DNA from: Calditerrivibrio sp.
GTDB taxonomy: Bacteria > Chrysiogenota > Deferribacteres > Deferribacterales > Calditerrivibrionaceae
Length of the DNA stretch: 45,958 nt
Reading direction: 5' to 3'
Assembly (NCBI GenBank): GCA_026415135.1
Contig: JAOAHS010000024.1
Coordinates: 1-45,958, forward strand
Program-made: the position numbers and the translations under genes
The notes under the pieces: model-generated
The model's database searches: none
What the model saw: only the letters and a program-made list of their open reading frames with translations
Told to the model about the DNA's origin: nothing
Part shown: positions 18,058-25,036 of the stretch, piece by piece
Position numbering within the stretch: position 1 is the stretch's first letter
How the letters are laid out: each line of letters begins with the position of its first letter

Positions 18058-20766
18058 TCAAACATTAGTTATTGGGATAATCTTCTTAAAACCTTCTAAA
18101 ATATTATCTCTATGCTTTGTATACTTATTTTTAAACTCTTTTAACATATCATTATAATTTTTATCAATATCTATTTTTTCAAAAACAGCGATAAAATCCT
18201 TGATTTCCTTATCTAAAAATTCCTCATCCTCTTGGGTAATATAATCCAGCATTTTAACTCCAACTCCCAATTGATTTTTCTTTATGTCACCCCTTATAAA
18301 TGCAGCACCGGCTGTCATACCACTACAGATATAATACCCTATAGGATTTTTCAAATCAGCTATATTTAAAACAATACCAATGCCTCCCTGAGCATATTCC
18401 ATAAAGTAATCCCCCAACCCTTTTTCAGCGCAAAGACCATATATAGCAACGGGTGGCATCCTTTTCTTGATCTTTTCTTCAAATGTTTTTATAAATCTTA
18501 CCCAACCCATACTTTTCATCTTTGATATCCTTTTTTGATACTTAATCCTAAGATCATTGAGAATCTCCTCATCTTTCATCTCTAAATATTTTTCATAATC
18601 TATATTTTTCCATTCATCTGGTAAGCCAGCTTTCATCAATAGAAGATTCCTCTCACCACCACTTTTGGCCACCCTGAACTTACCACTGACAGAATAAGCT
18701 GCAAAAAGATCTCCCACTGAGCCTGCAATATTAATCTCCGAAGGATTGGAAGTATTAGCAACCCCAACCTGAGCATTGGCTGGAATCGTTGTCTTTAAAG
18801 AGTGATTGGGTAAAACGGTAATCTTTGTCCCATTCACAAATGCAAAGGAATGATTACCCACAAGACCTTTTACAATGATCTCCTCACACTTCACACCTGT
18901 ACCTATTATTCGTTGCCCCACCACATTTTCTAATATAAACCTTTTTACCCCTTTTGATGCAGCTTCTTTCATGAGGGTATTTAAGCCTATACTGTCTATC
19001 TGATCTACTCCTACATCTATTGTAAGGGTATCACCGTTTATATTTTCTAATGTCTTATTAAAAAATTTTATGTTATCTTGCTTGATCTGAACAAGAGACT
19101 TGAATAGCTTGTGATTTGCCTCCCCTAATTTAACATGGGGGACCTGCTTTTCTATTTCCATCCTACCAAATGTTTCAAATAAAAGAGGATCACTACCATG
19201 ATATCTAAATCTTCTTGAACCTACCACATCCGAATGAGTGCTCATCCCAAGTCCAGCAGCAAACCCTTCCATATCTTTAATGAAGCTTTTTACCATACTC
19301 ACTATATATTCACTACCTACCTCTGGATCAATTCTTTCACCATATTTTCTCGATGTTATCCCCCACGCACATTGACCTGTGTGACAACGTTGACAAAGGG
19401 TACATCCAAGTGGGTGGAGAGTCCTCATACCCATCCCCACAAAATCTGCACCTGCCATGAGCACTAAAAACGCTTGAAAACTATCCAAAACGCCACCTTC
19501 TGCAATCAACGAAACATATTCCCTCAACCCTTCCTTTCTGAGTGCTAAATCTGCCATATGGGTGAGATAAACAACATTTAGACCTCTATTTTGAAGATCA
19601 ACCAGATGTGCTGCACCGGTGGAACCATCTCCAGCCTTTATTGTAATGTAATCAAAGCCTGCCTTGGCAAGGGCAACAACTATCTCAGGAAAATTCCAAG
19701 CTGTTCCATAAACATCAGCACCTATAAGTTTTTCATCACCCAAAAGGGCCCTAAGGGACTCTACCCTCATTGGAAGTTCTTCGATAGAATACTGCAAATG
19801 TTGGGGATTAGGTGCTGTAAGATTTCTCAATGCTTCCACACATCGCAAAAGAGCTATCTCAAGGTCATTTTTTTTGGCCTGTAGTCTCCCTCCTTTTCCT
19901 TTTTTTGCATCTTGACCATATTTCATCGATACCCCTGCAAATTTATCAAGTTCAACCCAAGGCCCATACCCACCGGAACCAAATTGAATTATGCAATGCT
20001 TTGCTGCTGCCATCATATCTGGATGGATATAACCTTCTCCAGTAAAGAAAGGTCTACCCAATTTTATGGAAGCCATTAATCTTGCCAAAAATGCCTCATG
20101 ACTATTAGAACCATAGCTCATATGGCAGTCAAATATTGGAGAATGGCAAAGATACCTTGCTGTTTTCTTACCCAAAAAAATATTATCTAAGTTACCAGCA
20201 TACTCATGTAAGTGATCTCTTTGTGGAGATAATATCTCTGCAGCATCTATAAGCCAATCTTCACTAAGTTTGGATGGTGATCCACCCAAATGGGCACTAC
20301 TCAAGGTTGATTGCCCTTCAGCCCTAATAAGACAGTTGTTAATAACTTCAACATTAGTTAGTTTTACACCTATATCATGATAATCGGGATTTTTATAAAC
20401 TTTGATAGCTCTTTGGGGACACATTTTAACACAACGTTTACAATTACAACACTCATCTGGATTGATCCACAATATTTTTTCAATAAGGGATATTTCATCA
20501 TCATTATCTTTAGATACTCTGAAGCCATCTTTATCGTAATAAACTACCTCCATCCTAAAAACACCAAACCCAGCTTCAGGATTTGAAATATTATGGGTAC
20601 ATGCCTCCACACAAGTAGCACAATGGACACAACCCCTACCAGGCTCCTCCTGCTCATCGGTCACTTTTACCCAATACTTTGCTCCTTTTGCATAGATACC
20701 TGTTTGGGTTGGTTCGGTATATTTTATAGTTCTTTTTATAGTAATCTCACACTTTTCTTTTGTCAT
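18058..20766 (-). CDS. Glutamate synthase FMN/Fe-S subunit with GXGXG domain
   Basis: This 902-residue protein carries the synthase half of a split glutamate synthase, which joins ammonia to 2-oxoglutarate. At the N terminus are two ferredoxin-type clusters (C46, C49, C52, C56 and C106, C109, C112, C116-P). The FMN-binding TIM barrel spans about 170-560 and includes FGSGGYGPWVEL and the GltB-type cysteine cluster CTLCQRCHTGQC. A diverged GXGXG beta-helix follows to about 860 (ILENVVGQRIIGTG; QGGIGIVLN; CSGMTAGAAFIRGD). Large fused GltB proteins also hold the amidotransferase; here that part is the next upstream gene, 10 bases away. The electron donor is probably the GltD-like subunit. Confidence 0.88.
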   Translation of the reverse strand: MTKEKCEITIKRTIKYTEPTQTGIYAKGAKYWVKVTDEQEEPGRGCVHCATCVEACTHNISNPEAGFGVFRMEVVYYDKDGFRVSKDNDDEISLIEKILWINPDECCNCKRCVKMCPQRAIKVYKNPDYHDIGVKLTNVEVINNCLIRAEGQSTLSSAHLGGSPSKLSEDWLIDAAEILSPQRDHLHEYAGNLDNIFLGKKTARYLCHSPIFDCHMSYGSNSHEAFLARLMASIKLGRPFFTGEGYIHPDMMAAAKHCIIQFGSGGYGPWVELDKFAGVSMKYGQDAKKGKGGRLQAKKNDLEIALLRCVEALRNLTAPNPQHLQYSIEELPMRVESLRALLGDEKLIGADVYGTAWNFPEIVVALAKAGFDYITIKAGDGSTGAAHLVDLQNRGLNVVYLTHMADLALRKEGLREYVSLIAEGGVLDSFQAFLVLMAGADFVGMGMRTLHPLGCTLCQRCHTGQCAWGITSRKYGERIDPEVGSEYIVSMVKSFIKDMEGFAAGLGMSTHSDVVGSRRFRYHGSDPLLFETFGRMEIEKQVPHVKLGEANHKLFKSLVQIKQDNIKFFNKTLENINGDTLTIDVGVDQIDSIGLNTLMKEAASKGVKRFILENVVGQRIIGTGVKCEEIIVKGLVGNHSFAFVNGTKITVLPNHSLKTTIPANAQVGVANTSNPSEINIAGSVGDLFAAYSVSGKFRVAKSGGERNLLLMKAGLPDEWKNIDYEKYLEMKDEEILNDLRIKYQKRISKMKSMGWVRFIKTFEEKIKKRMPPVAIYGLCAEKGLGDYFMEYAQGGIGIVLNIADLKNPIGYYICSGMTAGAAFIRGDIKKNQLGVGVKMLDYITQEDEEFLDKEIKDFIAVFEKIDIDKNYNDMLKEFKNKYTKHRDNILEGFKKIIPITNV

Positions 20767-20776
20767 ATCTAACCTC

Positions 20777-21934
20777 TCAATGAAGCCTTTTTATACTTTT
20801 GTTATCTATCTTAAAGCCTAAGACCTTTCCAGCATCTGGGTCGTAGAGATTGTCAAGTTCCTCTTCCATAAAATAAGCTGCGGAAACAATAGCCCTCTGT
20901 TCACTACCCATCAAAACAATTCTATCATTATATCCAACACTAAAAGATCTCAAATGATCCCTATCTGTAAACCCCAACAGATAGTCCCCCACCAATACTA
21001 TCGCTGTTGCCGGACCACTTATATTCATTCTCCTTAAGATAGGGTTTTTCATTATCTTATCATATCTTTCTCTATCTTCTTTAGGCATATTTTCAACCTC
21101 TTGGGGAAATCTTCTTGCAATAATCCATTCGATGTCATTAACTGAAAATCCGTTTCTTAGTAGATAGTCTACCTCTCTAAAAATAGCTTCTGAATCGGTA
21201 CCAACATGTAGATGGATACCCAATTGCTCAAGGGCTATGGCATTGGATTTGTCACTGGAAAGGTGTCCATTGTGAATACCTGCTATCTCACCTAATGATA
21301 TGGGCTGTGGCCCCCACCATAAGCCTCTGCCAGAACTGGTAGGCCATCTAAGGTGAATTAAACAAGCTTCGTAATAGTGGTTTTCATATTGGAGAAGATC
21401 ATATATTTTAATTGTATCATGAAGCTCAAATGCTGTAAGGAATGTCCCATTCTCTTTTGAGCTTGAGAATATTCTGGCATCCTCCATGAAAGTTTTATTG
21501 AACCTAGAAACGTTCTTTAAGATAAATTCGTAATCATCCCTTATCCTTTCCCTATACATCATCTCTTCAACAGAAGGTGGAGTAACAAAATATCTTTTAA
21601 TTATTGGCAGATCATATTCATAATAGTATCTTTTCGGTATCATATCATGTTCTTCGATGATATGGACTCCCCAGCTTTCAATTACTGACTCTAACTCCTT
21701 GACCTTCGAATGACTTCTATACATTATATGGAATACGTAAAAATGATTACCTTTATACAACCCTTTTAAGGTAACGCCGGCTCCAGTTCTACCTCTATAT
21801 TGCAAACATCTTGCACTTTTCAATAGCGCACTAAGTTTAAATTCACCTGCAGCAGCCAAAAGACCACATGCTCCGAAAGGTAAACCCTCTTCACCACCAC
21901 AAAAATCTCTAACAGATAACTCTATGTTATTCAT
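20777..21934 (-). CDS. Glutamate synthase amidotransferase (GATase II) subunit
   Basis: The glutaminase part of a split glutamate synthase, releasing ammonia from glutamine. The 385-residue protein has the N-terminal nucleophile fold: C23 in GACGLLAAAGEFKL is the probable catalytic cysteine, so about 22 residues would have to be removed, or else the protein acts without exposing it. RGRTGAGVTLKG, EIAGIHNGHLSSDK and HVGTDSEAIFREVDYLL are the other conserved GATase II segments. It overlaps the gltD stop by 4 bases (ATGA), with AAGGAG inside the gltD end. Confidence 0.85.
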   Translation of the reverse strand: MNNIELSVRDFCGGEEGLPFGACGLLAAAGEFKLSALLKSARCLQYRGRTGAGVTLKGLYKGNHFYVFHIMYRSHSKVKELESVIESWGVHIIEEHDMIPKRYYYEYDLPIIKRYFVTPPSVEEMMYRERIRDDYEFILKNVSRFNKTFMEDARIFSSSKENGTFLTAFELHDTIKIYDLLQYENHYYEACLIHLRWPTSSGRGLWWGPQPISLGEIAGIHNGHLSSDKSNAIALEQLGIHLHVGTDSEAIFREVDYLLRNGFSVNDIEWIIARRFPQEVENMPKEDRERYDKIMKNPILRRMNISGPATAIVLVGDYLLGFTDRDHLRSFSVGYNDRIVLMGSEQRAIVSAAYFMEEELDNLYDPDAGKVLGFKIDNKSIKRLH

Positions 21935-23631
21935 AAAGACTCCTTATCGAATTTTTCATACTGGATACCGATGAGATCTTTAAGGTTTGAATCTTCAGAA
22001 ACCACTGACAATGCAGATCTTGGACAGGCTTCCACACTTTTAAATGTGGAGCCACTCAGTTTTTTAACATCAAACTTATAAAAATAAACGTCAACAGCTT
22101 TATCCCATTGTTTGCTCAACTTAACAATTGAACCATCACTATAAAAATAGCACCAATCACACTGTACACAGATACCACAATAAAAACATCTCGAAGCAAA
22201 ATAAACTGCCGTATCTTCATCCATAGTAGAAATTATTTCATCAAAACCTTTCACCCGCTCTTTTGCTGATAACTTTTCCTCTACATACCTAAATCTTTTT
22301 TGAAAATATTTTGTATTTAGATCGTTGTAAAAAGCTATATTTTTTTCGTGAAGATGTTTTACATCTTCCCCTAAAAACTCCCTAACAGCCAAAACCGTTC
22401 TCTGAGCAGAACCAACCGCCCTTACAACCATCCCCACTAGTTCGGAACTACCCATTGCAGCATCACCAGAGATAAATATTTTGTTTCTATCTCTTTCTGG
22501 TATATCGTGACAACTTAATTTGGGGAATTCATTTACAAAACGGTCCCCCACAAACTCAAGATCAGGTTTATCCCCTACAGCTAATATTATCTTATCAAAA
22601 TAGAAATCTTTTGTTTTACCTTTTATGGGAATGGGTCTGGATCTACCCGTTTCATCAACCGGACCCAATTTCATAACCTGACAGATAAGCTTGAGCTTGT
22701 TATTCTCCTTTTCTATTTTGATAGGTTGCATCAAAAATTCAAATTTAATGCCCTCTTCCTCACATTCCTTTACTTCACCGGGATGGGCTGTCATCTCTGA
22801 AACTGTTCTTCGGTATACTATTGTACTTTTTAAACCTAACCTTACTCCAGATCTTGCCACATCAAAAGCTGTATATCCTCCCCCAATAACCCCAATACTT
22901 TCACCCTTCATCACCCCCAAGGTCCCAATATCACCTGTGTTTACCTCCCTTAAAAATTCAATACCATTTATCACCCCATCTAAGGTTTCTCCTGGTATAT
23001 TCATAATTCCCGGTTTTTGTGCACCAGTTGCCACTATAACTGCATCATACTCTTCGGAGAGATTTAAAAAACTATTTCTATCGATGTTTCTGTTCAGATA
23101 TATATTCACACCTGTTTCTTTAATATAATCCAGTTCTTTTTGGAAAATATTTTTAGGATATCTATAAGCAGGTATCCCTTCAGAAAGCATTCCACCAGCT
23201 ACTGCATGTCTTTCAAATATGTCTATTCTGTAACCCTCCTTAGCTAAGAAGTACCCACAGCTAAGTCCAGCAGGTCCTGATCCTATGATTGCAACCTGTT
23301 TACCGTTCGGGCTTTTAATATTTTTAGGTTTTAGCCCTTTTGAATACCCCCAATCAGCAACAAACCTTTCAAGAGATTTTATATCCACTGGATAGTCAAA
23401 TTTAGCCCTATTACATGCCTTCTCACAAGGATGGTCACAAAATCGACCACAACCAGCTGAAAAAGGGTTTGTCTCCTTTAATATATAAAAAGCCTCCTCA
23501 AATCTTTTCAAGGAAACAAGATAAAGAAATCGTGGAATATCGTTTTTAGCAGGACATCCGTTGTTACCCAAATGGTCTTTTGAATAGCAGGGACTTAATT
23601 TATTGATATAGATTGGATATAATCTTTTCAA
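21931..23631 (-). CDS. gltD: Glutamate synthase small subunit-like NAD(P)H oxidoreductase
   Basis: A 566-residue flavoprotein that would feed NAD(P)H electrons to the synthase subunit. It has the N-terminal 4Fe-4S region (CPAKNDIPRFLYL; CGRFCDHPCEKACNR), FAD site AIIGSGPAGLSCGYFLA, NAD(P) site GVIGGGYTAFDVARSG and the GDAAMGSSELV segment that closes the FAD fold. A C-terminal extension (about 475-566) has an extra cysteine cluster, CFYCGICVQCDWC, not usual for GltD of about 470 residues. The start is a TTG preceded by GGAGG with 7-base spacing, with no nearby ATG. It is the first gene of the glt run. Confidence 0.88.
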   Translation of the reverse strand: MKRLYPIYINKLSPCYSKDHLGNNGCPAKNDIPRFLYLVSLKRFEEAFYILKETNPFSAGCGRFCDHPCEKACNRAKFDYPVDIKSLERFVADWGYSKGLKPKNIKSPNGKQVAIIGSGPAGLSCGYFLAKEGYRIDIFERHAVAGGMLSEGIPAYRYPKNIFQKELDYIKETGVNIYLNRNIDRNSFLNLSEEYDAVIVATGAQKPGIMNIPGETLDGVINGIEFLREVNTGDIGTLGVMKGESIGVIGGGYTAFDVARSGVRLGLKSTIVYRRTVSEMTAHPGEVKECEEEGIKFEFLMQPIKIEKENNKLKLICQVMKLGPVDETGRSRPIPIKGKTKDFYFDKIILAVGDKPDLEFVGDRFVNEFPKLSCHDIPERDRNKIFISGDAAMGSSELVGMVVRAVGSAQRTVLAVREFLGEDVKHLHEKNIAFYNDLNTKYFQKRFRYVEEKLSAKERVKGFDEIISTMDEDTAVYFASRCFYCGICVQCDWCYFYSDGSIVKLSKQWDKAVDVYFYKFDVKKLSGSTFKSVEACPRSALSVVSEDSNLKDLIGIQYEKFDKESL

Positions 23632-23661
23632 AATAACCTCCTTAATGCTCTATTTTTGTAA

Positions 23662-23689
23662 ATCTTAACAGAAAAAGCTAAAAAAACAA
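23662..23689 (-). promoter_or_regulatory. Possible promoter of the glutamate-synthase operon
   Basis: On the minus strand TTGTTT (23689-23684) and TAAGAT (23667-23662) are 16 bases apart, about 30 bases before the gltD TTG. It is the best match in the 83-base gap after the flagellar genes. The T-rich sequence makes chance matches likely. Confidence 0.35.
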
Positions 23690-23714
23690 TAAAAAATATG
23701 GAAACTATTACAAA

Positions 23715-24047
23715 TTAAGCTTTCTTATCAAATAAATTGAGATCATTTTTAATCAACTTAAACTTTTCAGCAATATCTTTTTTCCCCCTTTCTTTAACCA
23801 TATCTTGTTGGATATCCCCTTTTATGATGGATAGATGTTCTATTACATTCCTGTTCAGTTCTTCCATTTTACCAGCTAAGAGCTCTTTTGTAATTACTTG
23901 ATTGGATGTTATGATGGTGATAAGTTGATCAAAAAAGTTGTCATAGATAGGGATAAGTTCCTCGATTATCTCTATAGAGTTTGTATTTATGATTTTGGTC
24001 GCAACATCACTGAGTTGTTTTAAAATGATCTCTGCTTCCTTTTCCAT
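23715..24047 (-). CDS. Small helical protein, possibly FliT-like flagellar chaperone
   Basis: A 110-residue, charged, predicted all-helical protein without signal peptide or membrane segment. It has no motif I can name. Size, helicity and position as the last gene of a fliD-fliS operon match FliT-type export chaperones, which bind FliD, but the sequence alone does not prove it. The ATG at 24047 has only a weak ribosome binding site (GGGG directly before it). Orientation and spacing (18 bases after the small motility ORF) support co-transcription with fliD. Confidence 0.5.
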   Translation of the reverse strand: MEKEAEIILKQLSDVATKIINTNSIEIIEELIPIYDNFFDQLITIITSNQVITKELLAGKMEELNRNVIEHLSIIKGDIQQDMVKERGKKDIAEKFKLIKNDLNLFDKKA

Positions 24048-24065
24048 GCCCCGGTATTACAACTA

Positions 24066-24242
24066 TTATGCGTAAAGGTCAATGAGATTTTTTTGAGCTA
24101 CAGGTTTTGGTACAGACTGTATCAATCTCAAGAGATTGTCACCATCTTGCTTTTGTAGGTCAAGAGCCTTTTTTGCCACATTTATTCCATACGCATACTG
24201 ATACTGAGACATTTTAAAGTTACTGATCTGCTCAATATTCAT
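24066..24242 (-). CDS. Small YjfB-like putative motility protein (58 aa)
   Basis: Found by reading the gap between two flagellar-operon genes. The ATG at 24242 has GGAGG 5 bases upstream, and the frame stays open for 58 codons to a TAA. The peptide starts MNIEQISNFKMSQYQYAYGI and continues NVAKKALDLQKQDGDNLLRL, then a polar tail. The pattern of a short N-terminal helix, then a GI-x-VxKKALDxxKxxGxxLLxL-like stretch, resembles the YjfB family of small putative motility proteins. Good ribosome binding site, clean fit between neighbours and matching composition make it a real gene; function is not known. Confidence 0.7.
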   Translation of the reverse strand: MNIEQISNFKMSQYQYAYGINVAKKALDLQKQDGDNLLRLIQSVPKPVAQKNLIDLYA

Positions 24243-24254
24243 AAAACCTCCATA

Positions 24255-24587
24255 CTATTCAAAAGGATAGAATCTCAGCACCTTATTGGGATCAGCTTTA
24301 CGATGTGCATTGATAGCTTTAGATATATCTTTATCAATTAGCGTTTTAAGCTCATCAATATACCTATAAGCTTCTTTCTGATCCCTTATAAAACCGCTTT
24401 TAGAAGCTAATATGTTCTCCTCGCGCACCTTTAAAAAATTTATTAAAGATAGATCTGTTTTTTTGACAGATCCTTCAGAAGAAGATTTTGCTCCCTCTGA
24501 TGAGTGCTTAGAAGGAGATTCCTTTTTTTCAAGCTTCTGTAATCTATCCTTCAGATTAATTATGGGGCCACCGTCACCTATGACCAT
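24255..24587 (-). CDS. Uncharacterised flagellar-operon protein (110 aa)
   Basis: I do not recognise the family. The 110-residue product has a low-complexity Ser/Lys/Glu stretch (about 18-45) followed by a helical, charged half ending in NKVLRFYPFE. It is soluble, with no signal or membrane segment. It begins 3 bases after the fliS stop and ends 12 bases before the next start, so it is part of the fliD-fliS transcript. A structural or export-related role in flagellar assembly is possible only by position. Confidence 0.6.
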   Translation of the reverse strand: MVIGDGGPIINLKDRLQKLEKKESPSKHSSEGAKSSSEGSVKKTDLSLINFLKVREENILASKSGFIRDQKEAYRYIDELKTLIDKDISKAINAHRKADPNKVLRFYPFE

Positions 24588-24590
24588 AAT

Positions 24591-25019
24591 TTAACCTGCC
24601 ACGTTAAGTTTTATGTTTTCCTGAATTTGCCCTACATTGTTTCTTTCCTGTTCTTCTTTTGTCACAACCTCTTTCCATGCATCCCTCAAAGTTTTCAAAA
24701 TACCTAATACTGGAGTTAACTTTTCCACATCTTTGGTTTTATTAGCTTCCACTAATTGCCAGATCATAAAATCGTATAGCTTAAAAAGGTTTTCAGCTAT
24801 TTCTCCAGCTTCCATATTGAGGGTGCTAAGTAGCTCATATATTATATTCTCAGCCTTTATGATATTTTCATGAGCTGCAACAATATTTTTTTCTTCAATC
24901 CCTTTTATCGCCATATTTACAAATTTTATTGCACCATCATAAAGGAGTAATACCAGCTTACCTTTGGTTGCACCTTCTATTTCATTTTTGAGATATGTTT
25001 TCTGTGCTTGATGGTACAT
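24591..25019 (-). CDS. fliS: Flagellar export chaperone FliS
   Basis: FliS binds the C terminus of flagellin in the cytoplasm and prevents early polymerisation. The 142-residue helical protein has the family landmarks YLKNEIEGATKGKLVLLLYD near the start and helices containing AENIIYELLSTLNMEAGEIAENL (quoted region shortened to its core: ELLSTLNMEAGEIAENL) and LYDFM. It follows fliD after 17 bases, as usual. No flagellin gene lies in the window. Confidence 0.9.
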   Translation of the reverse strand: MYHQAQKTYLKNEIEGATKGKLVLLLYDGAIKFVNMAIKGIEEKNIVAAHENIIKAENIIYELLSTLNMEAGEIAENLFKLYDFMIWQLVEANKTKDVEKLTPVLGILKTLRDAWKEVVTKEEQERNNVGQIQENIKLNVAG

Positions 25020-25036
25020 AACAGATCACCTCCATC

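Noticed and set aside
22691-23128. 145-residue open frame opposite gltD
   Set aside because: It is the antisense shadow of a conserved flavoprotein gene, with no ribosome binding site and no recognisable domain.
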